A stretch of DNA of 64,000 nt from Aquabacter sp040049275. GTDB lineage: Bacteria > Pseudomonadota > Alphaproteobacteria > Rhizobiales > Xanthobacteraceae. Positions 50,899 through 59,056 of the stretch are shown one piece after another. Position numbers and translations under genes: made by a program. Each line of letters opens with the position of its first letter. The first letter of the stretch is position 1. The notes beneath the pieces were generated by a model. That model searched no databases, had not been told where the DNA came from, and worked only from the letters and a program-made list of their open reading frames with translations. Where the stretch lies: positions 538,960 through 602,959 of the forward strand of contig NZ_JBDZDT010000005.1 in the NCBI RefSeq assembly GCF_040049275.1, given 5' to 3'.

Positions 50899-52608
50899 AT
50901 GCCCGCACCTGTCCGCACGCCCTGGGCCTTGAGGCGCCTCGTGCTCACCATGCCGGTCATCGGGCTCTGCATGGCTCCGGGGCTTCGCTGCGCCCTTGCC
51001 GATACGTCCCCCGCCCAGGTCGTGGCGATGGCCGTTCCGCCCGAGCAGATCGACAAGGCGCTCGCCGAGCTCGACGACATTGCCGCGACCATCATGAAGC
51101 GCAGCGGGATCCCCGGCATGGCGGTCGCCGTCGTCAGGGACGGAAAGACGGTCTACGCGAAAGGCTTTGGTGTCCGGAAGGCGGGCGGAAACGAGCCCGT
51201 CGGTGCCGATACGGTGTTCCAGCTCGCGTCCTTGTCGAAATCCCTGGCGGGAACGGTGGTGGCCCAACAGGTGGGCGCCGGCGCCGTGCAATGGGATACG
51301 CCGCTCGTCAAGCACCTGCCCTGGTTCCAGTTGAAGGACCCCTGGGTCTCGACCCATGTGACTGTGGCCGACATGTTCAGCCATCGCTCGGGCCTGCCGG
51401 ACCATGCGGGCGATCATTTGGAGGATTTCGGCTTTGACCGCCGCGCCATCCTGGAGCGCCTGCGCCTCCTGCCCCTGAGCAGCTTCCGGGACACCTATGA
51501 CTATACGAATTTCGGTCTGACGGCGGGCGCGGAAGCCGTCGCCGTCGCCTCCGGAAAGGATTGGGCGACGCTTTCCGAGGATGCCCTCTACCGGCCGCTC
51601 GGCATGGCATCCACCAGCTCCCGCTTTTCGGATTTCATGAAGCAGGCGAACCGCGCCACGCCGCACGTGAAGATCGACGGGGCCTATGTGGCGAAGTTCC
51701 AGCGCGAGCCGGACGCCCAGTCGCCGGCCGGGGGCGCAAGCTCCTCCGTCAACGACCTCGCCCGCTGGATGACCCTGGTGCTCCAGAACGGCACGTTCGA
51801 GGGCCGCGAGATCATTCCCGCCGCGGCCCTGCTGCCCGCCGTGCGGGCGGAGGTGATTTCCTCGCATTCAGCCACGGCAGATACGCGACCTGGCTTCTAT
51901 GGATACGGAATAGGGGTCGGCATCACCTCCACGGGGCGGGTCATGCTCAGCCATTCCGGCGCCTTCACCCTCGGCGCGGGCACCCATTACCGGATGCTGC
52001 CCGCACTCGGTCTCGGCATTGCGGTGCTGACCAACGCAATGCCCGTGGGCGCCGCCGAGGCCGTGGGCGCCGACTTCTTTGACCGCGTCGAACTCGGACG
52101 ATCCTCGCGCGATTGGTTTGATGCTTATGGGGCCGTCATGGCCGGGCTGATGACCCCCAGCGGCGAGCTCTCCGGGAAAACGCCGCCCAAGGACCCCAAG
52201 CCCGCCGCCGCCCTCTCCACCTATGCCGGCACTTATGCCAACGATTATTTCGGTCCGCTCGACATCTCGGTGAAGGATGGCCGCCTGGAGCTGACCGTGG
52301 GCCCGGCGAAGGTGCACCAGACCCTTTCCCACTGGGACGGGAATGTGTTCGCTTTCTCCCCCTTCGGCGAGAACGAAGCGAGCGGCTCCCGCACCGCGGT
52401 GACGTTCAAGCAGAACGGCGCGGCGCCCGTGGAAGAGGTGAGCATCGACTATTTGAACGGAGAGGGGATGGGGCGCTTCGTACGGAAACAGGAGCGCCCC
52501 GATCGGCGGAGAGCTTCCGCCGCAGCGACCTCACCATACCAAAACCTCGACGGGAGAGAGGCTCGCCCGCGCGAGGTCCTGGTGCATGGCGGTCTCGGCG
52601 CGCTCTAG
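50899..52608 (+). CDS. Serine hydrolase, class C beta-lactamase family
   Basis: 569-residue exported hydrolase. Signal peptide about 1-34; catalytic domain with Ser111-Leu-Ser-Lys114 (SxxK), YTN in YDYTNFGLTAG (YxN) and HSG in LSHSGAFTLGAG in the KTG position. This trio is the class C/esterase active site. A C-terminal DUF3471-like beta domain (AAALSTYAGTYANDYFGPL onward) follows. Such proteins are esterases, D-aminopeptidases or carboxypeptidases; resistance to beta-lactams should not be assumed. The last 45 residues look like read-through into the gap and overlap the RidA gene end by 4 bases. Confidence 0.9.
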   Translation: MPAPVRTPWALRRLVLTMPVIGLCMAPGLRCALADTSPAQVVAMAVPPEQIDKALAELDDIAATIMKRSGIPGMAVAVVRDGKTVYAKGFGVRKAGGNEPVGADTVFQLASLSKSLAGTVVAQQVGAGAVQWDTPLVKHLPWFQLKDPWVSTHVTVADMFSHRSGLPDHAGDHLEDFGFDRRAILERLRLLPLSSFRDTYDYTNFGLTAGAEAVAVASGKDWATLSEDALYRPLGMASTSSRFSDFMKQANRATPHVKIDGAYVAKFQREPDAQSPAGGASSSVNDLARWMTLVLQNGTFEGREIIPAAALLPAVRAEVISSHSATADTRPGFYGYGIGVGITSTGRVMLSHSGAFTLGAGTHYRMLPALGLGIAVLTNAMPVGAAEAVGADFFDRVELGRSSRDWFDAYGAVMAGLMTPSGELSGKTPPKDPKPAAALSTYAGTYANDYFGPLDISVKDGRLELTVGPAKVHQTLSHWDGNVFAFSPFGENEASGSRTAVTFKQNGAAPVEEVSIDYLNGEGMGRFVRKQERPDRRRASAAATSPYQNLDGREARPREVLVHGGLGAL

Positions 52609-52952
52609 CCGGCCTTGGCGGCGACGATGATGATCTCGACCTTGAACTTGGGCGCAGCCAGCTTGCCCTCACTGGTGGCGCGCGCCGGGGGATTCTCCTT
52701 GTCCACCCAGGCGTCCCACACGCTGTTCATCTCAGCAAAATCATTGATGTCCGCGAGCCAGATGGTGGCGGAGAGAATGTTCGCCTTGCTGCTTCCGGCA
52801 CGCTGGAGCAGATCGTCGATGGAGGCGAGAACGCCACGGGTCTGCGTCGCCACGTCCGGGCCGTCAGCCACCTGGCCGGCGAGATACACGGTGTTGCCGT
52901 GAATGACGGCCTCGCTCATGCGGGGGCCTTTATCGAGGCGGACAATAGTCAT
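52605..52952 (-). CDS. RidA family (reactive intermediate deaminase) protein
   Basis: 115-residue YjgF/RidA fold protein. Pattern: VRLDKGPRMSEAVIHGNTVYLAGQVADGPDVATQT, then AEMNSVWDAWVDKENPPARATSEGKLAAPKFKVEIIIVA, with the catalytic Arg in PARAT. RidA hydrolyses reactive enamine/imine products of PLP enzymes. This member belongs to the group with MTIVRL at the start, common in Hyphomicrobiales. The chosen ATG starts the conserved domain; an upstream frame of 28 residues is rejected. Confidence 0.9.
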   Translation of the reverse strand: MTIVRLDKGPRMSEAVIHGNTVYLAGQVADGPDVATQTRGVLASIDDLLQRAGSSKANILSATIWLADINDFAEMNSVWDAWVDKENPPARATSEGKLAAPKFKVEIIIVAAKAG

Positions 52953-53079
52953 CTTCGTTTCCTGCTGAAGGCCCGCGAAGGCGCTGCGGGCGAAACTGGA
53001 AGGACGCGGCGCGTGCCGCGCTGGCGCATATAGCACCGGCCATTGGAGATGGCAGCCATATCCCGCGGCGGCGCGGCCT

Positions 53080-53301
53080 TCACTTCTTCCGCAGTTCCCG
53101 TGCCCTGCGCGCCTTCTCCTGCGCGATGTCCGCCCGCTCCGCCTCGGCCTTTTCCCTGGCCTCCCGGAGGGCCTTCAGGCGCGCCGTCTTCGCTTGAACT
53201 GCGTCCACCTCTGGAATGGTGGAAGAGGCCGCTGGCCGGCTAAACGCCGCCTCGGCCCGGGCCTTCAGATCCTGTGGGTTGTTCGCCAGCTTCCCCTCCA
53301 C
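53080..53301 (-). CDS. Small coiled-coil hypothetical protein
   Basis: 73-residue, highly charged protein. The C-terminal half is a continuous Arg/Lys/Glu/Ala helix (LKALREAREKAEAERADIAQEKARR) likely to form a coiled coil. A GGAGGG-type ribosome site can be found near the start. I recognise no domain. Similar short basic helical proteins are common unassigned genes in rhizobia. No operon partner. Confidence 0.5.
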   Translation of the reverse strand: MEGKLANNPQDLKARAEAAFSRPAASSTIPEVDAVQAKTARLKALREAREKAEAERADIAQEKARRARELRKK

Positions 53302-53417
53302 GAATCATCTCGAGCGATGGCATTGCGATGGTCACCGGGGTGCGCGCGCCCCACCCGCGCCTAGCCGGCTCATCAACAAGTTTCGCGACATTATTATCGC
53401 TAGATCATTGATATTGC

Positions 53418-53494
53418 TGGCGACCCCGGCAGGGCTCGAACCTGCGACCTGCCGCTTAGAAGGCGGCTGCTCTATCCAGCTGAGCTACGGGGCC
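53418..53494 (-). tRNA. tRNA-Arg (anticodon TCT)
   Basis: Cloverleaf on the minus strand: acceptor GGCCCCG/CGGGGTC, D arm TAGCTCAGCTGGATAGAGCA, anticodon stem GCCGC/GCGGC with loop CTTCTAA (anticodon TCT, reads AGA), T arm GCAGGTTCGAGCCCTGC, discriminator G, encoded CCA. Confidence 0.95.
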
Positions 53495-53569
53495 GATGCA
53501 CCGCTTTTACCCCACCCACGGGGCGGGATCAAAACGCCGAAAGCCCGCAACCCACAGCACGGAACGGGC

Positions 53570-53875
53570 TCAGTGGGTCCACTGCCCGGCGCGGCGATAG
53601 GTGAAATTGTCGGAATAGGCCATGCGGCGGCGGACCGGCTCGTGAGGCTCGAACACCTGGTAGGCGATGTTATGCCGCTCGGCATAGGCGATCGCCTCGT
53701 CCTTGGTCTCGAAATGCAGCTTCACCTGGCTGCGCATGTCGCCGGAAGAGGTATAGCCCATCAGCGGCTCCACGGAGCGCGGCTGCTCGGGCTCGTATTC
53801 CAGCACCCAAAGCTTGGTCTTGGCGACGCCGGACTGCATCGCATTGCGCGCCGGCCTGAAGATGCGTGCCACCAT
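53570..53875 (-). CDS. NADH:ubiquinone oxidoreductase accessory subunit, NDUFS4-like (ETC complex I family)
   Basis: 101-residue protein of the family named ETC complex I subunit conserved region, homologous to mitochondrial NDUFS4 (18 kDa). Pattern: VARIFRPARNAMQSG, KTKLWVLEYEPEQPRSVEPLMGYTSSGDM, VKLHFETKDEAIAYAERHNIAYQVFEP, and a basic end. This is an alphaproteobacterial hallmark, as complex I of this class shares accessory subunits with mitochondria. ATG 53875 starts at the conserved MVARIF; another ATG lies 12 bases upstream. The core nuo genes are elsewhere. Confidence 0.92.
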   Translation of the reverse strand: MVARIFRPARNAMQSGVAKTKLWVLEYEPEQPRSVEPLMGYTSSGDMRSQVKLHFETKDEAIAYAERHNIAYQVFEPHEPVRRRMAYSDNFTYRRAGQWTH

Positions 53876-54015
53876 CGCTCGACCCATCCCCGCTCGCGCG
53901 CCGGACCGCTCGTCCGGCGCCATCAAAATTCGAACTTCAATCGTTCTAGCTTAGCGCCCACGCAACTGGCAACGCGGCGGATGCCGCAGGGGCCGGGCCG
54001 CGTGGGCGATTTGCG

Positions 54016-54432
54016 TCAATCGTCGCGATAGACCCGCTCGCGCCGCTCGTGGCGCTCCTGGGCCTCCACGGAGAGGGTCGCGATGGGGCGAGCCTCCAGC
54101 CGCTTCAGGGAGATTGGCTCTCCCGTATCCTCGCAATAGCCGTAGCTGCCATCCTCGATGCGCTGAAGGGCGGCATCGATCTTGGCGATGAGCTTGCGCT
54201 GGCGATCGCGGGCCCGCAGCTCGATGGAGCGGTCGGTCTCCGAGGAGGCGCGATCCGCAAGATCCGGGTGGTTCTGGTTCTCGTCTTGAAGGTGCTGCAG
54301 GGTCTCGCGAGCCTCCTTCAGGATGTCGTCCTTCCAGTTCAACAGCTTCACGCGGAAATACTCCCGCTGCCTGTCGTTCATGAAGGCCTCGTCCTCGCGG
54401 GGGCGGTAGTCCTCGTCGATTTGGATCGACAT
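54016..54432 (-). CDS. dksA: RNA polymerase-binding transcription factor DksA
   Basis: 138-residue secondary-channel regulator that works with ppGpp at stringent-response promoters. It has a coiled coil (about 25-85; DDILKEARETLQHLQDENQ to DRQRKLIAKIDAALQRIEDG) and a globular zinc-finger-type region YGYCEDTGEPISLKRLEARPIATLSVEAQERHE. Only one of the four usual zinc cysteines remains (Cys, Thr, Ala, Val pattern), as in other alphaproteobacterial DksA proteins, so it should work without bound zinc. An in-frame TTG upstream is not preferred. Confidence 0.96.
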   Translation of the reverse strand: MSIQIDEDYRPREDEAFMNDRQREYFRVKLLNWKDDILKEARETLQHLQDENQNHPDLADRASSETDRSIELRARDRQRKLIAKIDAALQRIEDGSYGYCEDTGEPISLKRLEARPIATLSVEAQERHERRERVYRDD

Positions 54433-54618
54433 CAGCAATGTCCTCGATACGCCGTCGCTGATCCCGTCAGGTCGCCGCGCTTATAGCCATCCCCTCGCCC
54501 GTCGACAACAGGGCTCCGGCCACGAAGCGGCCGCGCGGCGATACAATGGGCGGATTGCACGCAAAATATGCGGGAGCTGAACCGATTGGCGGCAGAGAAT
54601 GGGCGCCGGACGTGGTCA

Positions 54619-54642
54619 CGCGGCGGTGAATTCCCCGCCGCG
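54619..54642 (-). terminator. Hairpin after the MipA/OmpV gene
   Basis: CGCGGCGG and CCGCCGCG form an 8-bp stem with an 8-base loop, 5 bases after the stop. There is no T-tract, so intrinsic termination is uncertain. Confidence 0.4.
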
Positions 54643-54647
54643 CGGCA

Positions 54648-55502
54648 TCACCACCACGCCTTGCCGAGGTTGAACGAATAGCTCAGCGACATGCCGGCCT
54701 CGAACTGATTCTCGTTGGTGGTCAGCGGCGAGCTGCCGGCATCGCCCACGAGGCGGCTGTAGGTGCCGTACATGCCCCACATGAAGCCGTTGCCCAGGTT
54801 ACGGGTCATTTGGGCGGTGACGCCCCAGGATTCGATGCCGCCGCCCGGCTGGTAGACCGGCAGCGGATTGATGAAATAGGACGAGACCGCCGACTGGGTG
54901 GGCGAGATGCCGTAGAAGGCATCCATATAGCCCGAGCCGGAGAAGGAGACGCGCGGGCCGAGCGCGAAGCGCCACGGGCCGTAGGGGGCGATGAAGTCCG
55001 CGCCCGCATCGCCGACCCAGCCGCTGAAGCCGCCGACGCCGTATCTCATCTCGCCCCGCATGCGGAACCAGGAAACCGGAAACCATTGCAGGAAGCCGCC
55101 GATTTCTATGGTCGGATCCACATTGCCGAGGCCGACGAGCTTGGAGGCGTCGTCCTCCTCCCGACCCCAGTTCAGGCTCCAGGCGAGGCCGCCGGAGAAA
55201 AACCCATTGTCGAACAGGCCGATGGAGGAGCTGTCGTCCACGCTCTGGAAATCGTACAGCTCGCGCCCTTTGCTGAGGCTGATCACCGGAAAGGGCATGC
55301 CCCGGTATTCATTGCTGCCGGGATAGGAGGGCTCGACCCGGACGCCGAGGCCCAGGGTCAGATACCAATTGTCTTCCACGAAGATGAAATCGGGCGCCTT
55401 GAAGCCGGGGAAAAGGTTGTTTTCCTGGGCGAAAGCCGGGCACGCGGCGGTAAGCGCCAACACGGTGCCGGCGCAAAGCCGCATCAGTATCCGACCACCC
55501 AT
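54648..55502 (-). CDS. MipA/OmpV family outer-membrane protein
   Basis: 284-residue beta-barrel protein with a signal peptide (GRILMRLCAGTVLALTAACPAFA). Family pattern: NWYLTLGLGVRVEPSYPGSNEY, aromatic-ended strands, SGGLAWSLNWGREEDD, and the C-terminal FEAGMSLSYSFNLGKAWW ending in an aromatic residue as barrel proteins do. Relatives act as scaffolds for peptidoglycan enzymes (MipA) or as osmo-responsive porins (OmpV). Which role applies is unclear. Start at ATG 55502; ATG 55484 is possible. Confidence 0.87.
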   Translation of the reverse strand: MGGRILMRLCAGTVLALTAACPAFAQENNLFPGFKAPDFIFVEDNWYLTLGLGVRVEPSYPGSNEYRGMPFPVISLSKGRELYDFQSVDDSSSIGLFDNGFFSGGLAWSLNWGREEDDASKLVGLGNVDPTIEIGGFLQWFPVSWFRMRGEMRYGVGGFSGWVGDAGADFIAPYGPWRFALGPRVSFSGSGYMDAFYGISPTQSAVSSYFINPLPVYQPGGGIESWGVTAQMTRNLGNGFMWGMYGTYSRLVGDAGSSPLTTNENQFEAGMSLSYSFNLGKAWW

Positions 55503-55619
55503 CACAATACGCCCCAGCCGCAATCAGCCTGCATCCTAGCGCGTCTGCCTTTAAACTTGGTTGCACGGAAGCCACAATTGCCGCCGGATCGCCACAGTGC
55601 CGACGCAGCGGCAGCTGCC

Positions 55620-56921
55620 TTATGTTTCCGCGGTCCGGCCTGCAGGCTCAGCCGGCAAAATGGCTTCCGCCCGCGCTTCCCGCTCCGCCGTGCTCCGGTC
55701 GGAGGAATCCATGAGCCGGCCGGCCCAATAGGCGGCGCGGCCGGCAAGGCGGCCCGCAAAACCCCAGGCGAATGAAGGGCCGAAGGGCGCGAAGGCCTCG
55801 ATGCGGTCGTCCCGCTCGATGATGGCATCGCCGATGAGGTCGGCCGCGAGGCTGGCATTGGCGAGCGGCTCGGCGCCGAGCGCGATGCCGTACCAGACAC
55901 CGGGCCGGAACGCGCCGATGAGCGGCAGGCCATGGCGTGACGTGCGGACGCGAAATCCACGGGCATGCCCGGCCACGGCGTGCCGCAGCTTGGGATAAAA
56001 GCGGGCGGCGTGCCGGCGCAGGGCGCAAGCCGCCGCCACTTCCCCCCGCACGAGCGAGGCGGTGGGCGCGGTGAAGGCAAGGGTGGTGCCGTCCCAGGCG
56101 AACCGGACGCCCCGTGCGCCCCCCTCCACCACCGTTTCAGACGGCATGGCCCGCCCCCCGCCGAGAGAGAAAGAGCCCGACACGAAACAGGCTTCTCCGA
56201 GGGCGCGGGCAATCCAGGGCGCGGCCGTTCCGAGGCCGCGGTCGGTGGAGAACACCACATGCTCCGCCCGCACGCGATGCGTCGCCGTGTGGAGATATTT
56301 GCGCACCCCGTCGAGATCGGTATCCACGAGGGGCGCATGCTCGAAGATGCGGACCCCCGCGGCGCGTGCGGCGGAGGTCAGGACGAGGGGGAGGTCCTCG
56401 GCGTCGTATGTACTGGGCTCGGCATCATAGAGCCCGCCGGCGAAGGATTCGATGCCAAGGGCATCCGACATGTCGGCCGGGCTGAGGCGGACGAGTTCGT
56501 GGAGGCCGAGCACGTCCCGGGCGGCGGCTTCCTCAAGCACATCCGGCTTTCCCAAAGGCCCCGGCAGCTGGAGGAGGCCCGTCGCCCGCGCCTCCATGCC
56601 GAGCACGTCCAGCAGCCGGGTGGCGCTGCGGGCCGCGCCCGCGGAGAGATCATAAAGGCGCCGCACCGAGGCGCGGTCACTGCGGGCGCAGAGCCGGACC
56701 GCGGAGAGGCCGAGCCCCGGCCGCACCAGCCCGCTGCCCCGGTAAGGCTCGATCCCGCCCGCATCCAGCAGCACGACGCTGCGGCCGCGCAGGGCCAGAG
56801 ACACAGCCGCCCACAGCCCCGCCAGCGTGGCGCCCACCACGCAGACGTCGCAATCGAGATCCTCCTGCGGGCCACGCCGGCTGCCGCCCGGAGGTACGGA
56901 TTGTCCCTTGCTGAAGCTCAT
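55620..56921 (-). CDS. FAD-dependent oxidoreductase (DAO family)
   Basis: 433-residue flavoprotein of the D-amino acid oxidase / gamma-glutamylputrescine oxidase family. The N-terminal dinucleotide fold reads CDVCVVGATLAGLWAAVSLALRGRSVVLLDAG: the usual GxGxxG central Gly is Thr. Near the end, RTSRHGLPLIGAF and GVWYGIALGAEPLANASLAADLIGD match the second FAD-binding region (G[IL]PxIG). Substrate unknown; probably an amine or amino acid. It is not in an operon. ATG 56921 has AAGAGG 6 bases upstream. Confidence 0.85.
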   Translation of the reverse strand: MSFSKGQSVPPGGSRRGPQEDLDCDVCVVGATLAGLWAAVSLALRGRSVVLLDAGGIEPYRGSGLVRPGLGLSAVRLCARSDRASVRRLYDLSAGAARSATRLLDVLGMEARATGLLQLPGPLGKPDVLEEAAARDVLGLHELVRLSPADMSDALGIESFAGGLYDAEPSTYDAEDLPLVLTSAARAAGVRIFEHAPLVDTDLDGVRKYLHTATHRVRAEHVVFSTDRGLGTAAPWIARALGEACFVSGSFSLGGGRAMPSETVVEGGARGVRFAWDGTTLAFTAPTASLVRGEVAAACALRRHAARFYPKLRHAVAGHARGFRVRTSRHGLPLIGAFRPGVWYGIALGAEPLANASLAADLIGDAIIERDDRIEAFAPFGPSFAWGFAGRLAGRAAYWAGRLMDSSDRSTAEREARAEAILPAEPAGRTAET

Positions 56922-57072
56922 GGCGCCTCTTGTCGCAGGCTTCTTCATTGGCAGAAGCTTCGTCTTTGCGCCAGAAGCGAAAATGAAGCGGCCACACGGG
57001 ATTCGGCCTTCGCTTCCCTCAGGCGGCCCCGCCCTCTAAAATGTGAGTCGCTCTCATGTCACCGATGGTGTG

Positions 57073-57594
57073 ATGCGCCGCCTCATCCTGCTCCGCCACG
57101 CGAAGTCCGACTGGCCCGAGGGCATCGCCGATCCCGAGCGGCCCCTGGCCCCCCGCGGGCGCCAGGCGGCACCGCGCATCGGCCGGTATCTGGCCGCGGA
57201 AGGCCTCATCCCCGGCCGCATTCTCGTTTCCCCCGCCCGGCGCACCCGCGAGACCTGGGAGCTGGTCTCGGCCCAGATGCCGGGCGTGCCCGCCGGCATG
57301 AGCGAGCCACGCATCTATGAGGCGGGCGCGACCCGCCTCCTCGCCGTGCTGCGGGACCAGCCGGCCGAGATCCATACGCTCATGCTCGTGGGTCACAATC
57401 CCGGCCTGGAAGACCTGGCCGAGACCCTGGTGCAGCACGGCTCCTCCGCCGCGCGCGACGCCATGGACGAGAAATTCCCCACCGGCGCCGTGGCGGTGAT
57501 CGACCTGCCGGTGGACGACTGGTCCGCCATCGCCCCCGAGAGCGGGCGGCTCGACCGTTTCGTGACGCCGCGCACGCTCGCGGACGAAACCTAA
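57073..57594 (+). CDS. SixA-like histidine phosphatase
   Basis: 173-residue phosphohistidine/phosphoester phosphatase of the short SixA type. The catalytic start RRLILLRHAKSDWPEG has the RHG-like RHAKS (His9), followed by PLAPRGRQAAPRIG, SPARRTRETWE and the second His in LVGHNPGLEDLAETL. SixA removes phosphate from His-containing phosphotransfer proteins such as PTS-Ntr components. It is the first of a tight cluster with ycjX- and ycjF-like genes (4 bases to the next). The ATG is preceded by only a weak site; a GTG 30 bases upstream is possible. Confidence 0.9.
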   Translation: MRRLILLRHAKSDWPEGIADPERPLAPRGRQAAPRIGRYLAAEGLIPGRILVSPARRTRETWELVSAQMPGVPAGMSEPRIYEAGATRLLAVLRDQPAEIHTLMLVGHNPGLEDLAETLVQHGSSAARDAMDEKFPTGAVAVIDLPVDDWSAIAPESGRLDRFVTPRTLADET

Positions 57595-57598
57595 AGCC

Positions 57599-59047
57599 AT
57601 GTCCACCACCACGCGCCTGCTGGACGAGGCGCGGATCGGCCTGCGCGCCGTTGCCGACCGCTTCGAAGACCTTGCGCACCCGACCCTGCGCCTCGGCGTG
57701 ACGGGCCTCGCCCGCTCCGGCAAGACCGTCTTCACCACCGCATTGGTCCAGGCCCTGACGCAGGGCGGGCGAATGCCGGTGTTCGAGCCGCTGAATTCGG
57801 GGCGCATCGGGTCCGCGACCCTGGAGCCGCAGCCCGATGACGCGGTGCCCCGCTTCCCCTTCGAGGACCATTTCCGCACTCTCGCGGAGGCGCGGGAATG
57901 GCCGGCCTCCACCTCGCGCGTGAGCGAGCTGCGCCTCGGCATGCGCTACGCGCCGAAGCGCGGCGGCATGCGCTCGCTCACCCTCGACCTCGTGGACTAT
58001 CCCGGCGAATGGCTGCTGGACCTGCCGCTCTTGGAGATGAGCTACGCCGATTTCAGCCGCGAAAGCCTCACCCTGGCCCGCGCCCCGGCACGGGCGGCGG
58101 AGGCGGCGCAGATGCTGGAGGGGCTCGCGGGCGTCGACCCGCTTGCGCCCGCCGATGAGACCATCGCGCGCGGCCTTGCGGCGCGGTTCAAGGATTATCT
58201 CGCCGCCTGCCGCAGCGAGCGGGTGGCCATGAGCCTCCTGCCTCCGGGTCGCTTCCTCCTGCCCGGCGACCTGGACGGCTCCCCCGCCCTCACCTTCGCC
58301 CCCCTCGACCCGGGCACGGAGCCTGCGCCCTCCGGCTCGCTCGGCGCCATGATGGAGCGGCGGTTCGAATCCTATAAGAGCGCCGTGGTCCGCCCCTTCT
58401 TCCGCGAGCACTTCGCCCGGCTCGACCGGCAGATCGTGCTGGTGGATGTGCTGGCCGCCCTCAATGCGGGGCCGGACGCCTTGGCCGACCTGGAGCGGGC
58501 GCTCGATTCCATCCTCCTCGCCTTCCGGGTGGGGCGGAACAGCCTCCTCTCCTCGCTCTGGCGCCCGCGCATCGAGAAGGTGCTGTTCGCCGCCACCAAG
58601 GCCGACCATCTGCACCGCACCAGCCACGACCGGCTGGAAGCGATCCTGCGGCGCCTCGTTGAGCGGGCCCATGCCCGCGCCCGCCAGAGCGGCGCGCATA
58701 TCGATGTGGCGGCCCTCGCCGCCGTGCGCGCCACGCGCGAGGCGGAGGTGACGCGGGACGGAAAGCGCCTCGCCGCCATCGTCGGCACGCCGGAAAAGGG
58801 CCAGCAGGCCGGAAAGCACGTGTTCGACGGCATAGAGGAAGTGGCGCTGTTCCCCGGCGAGTTGCCCTCCTCCCCCGACGTGCTGTTCGAGACGGGCGCG
58901 GCGGGCTTCCGCGGCCTTTCCAGCGGGGATGCGGATTTCCGCTTCCTGCGCTTCCGGCCGCCTGCGGGCATTGGCACGGATGCCCCCCTGCCCCATATCC
59001 GCCTGGACCGGGCGCTTCAGTTCCTGCTGGCCGACCGGCTCGGTTAA
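57599..59047 (+). CDS. YcjX family GTP-binding protein (DUF463)
   Basis: 482-residue P-loop protein. Walker A GLARSGKT (36-43), a DLVDYPGEWLLDLPLL segment with the DxxGE switch, and KADHLHRTSHDRLE (NKxD-like ATKADH) define the YcjX family, structurally shown to be a stress-related GTPase with GTPase activity. The E. coli gene is in the psp phage-shock regulon; here no psp genes are near. It is coupled to the ycjF-like gene (9-base gap). Membrane-stress function is inferred from relatives. Confidence 0.93.
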   Translation: MSTTTRLLDEARIGLRAVADRFEDLAHPTLRLGVTGLARSGKTVFTTALVQALTQGGRMPVFEPLNSGRIGSATLEPQPDDAVPRFPFEDHFRTLAEAREWPASTSRVSELRLGMRYAPKRGGMRSLTLDLVDYPGEWLLDLPLLEMSYADFSRESLTLARAPARAAEAAQMLEGLAGVDPLAPADETIARGLAARFKDYLAACRSERVAMSLLPPGRFLLPGDLDGSPALTFAPLDPGTEPAPSGSLGAMMERRFESYKSAVVRPFFREHFARLDRQIVLVDVLAALNAGPDALADLERALDSILLAFRVGRNSLLSSLWRPRIEKVLFAATKADHLHRTSHDRLEAILRRLVERAHARARQSGAHIDVAALAAVRATREAEVTRDGKRLAAIVGTPEKGQQAGKHVFDGIEEVALFPGELPSSPDVLFETGAAGFRGLSSGDADFRFLRFRPPAGIGTDAPLPHIRLDRALQFLLADRLG

Positions 59048-59056
59048 GGAGGCGAG

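Noticed and set aside
50899..52608. Beta-lactam resistance gene
   Set aside because: The class C-type fold with a C-terminal DUF3471-like domain is typical of esterases and peptidases; nothing shows beta-lactamase function.
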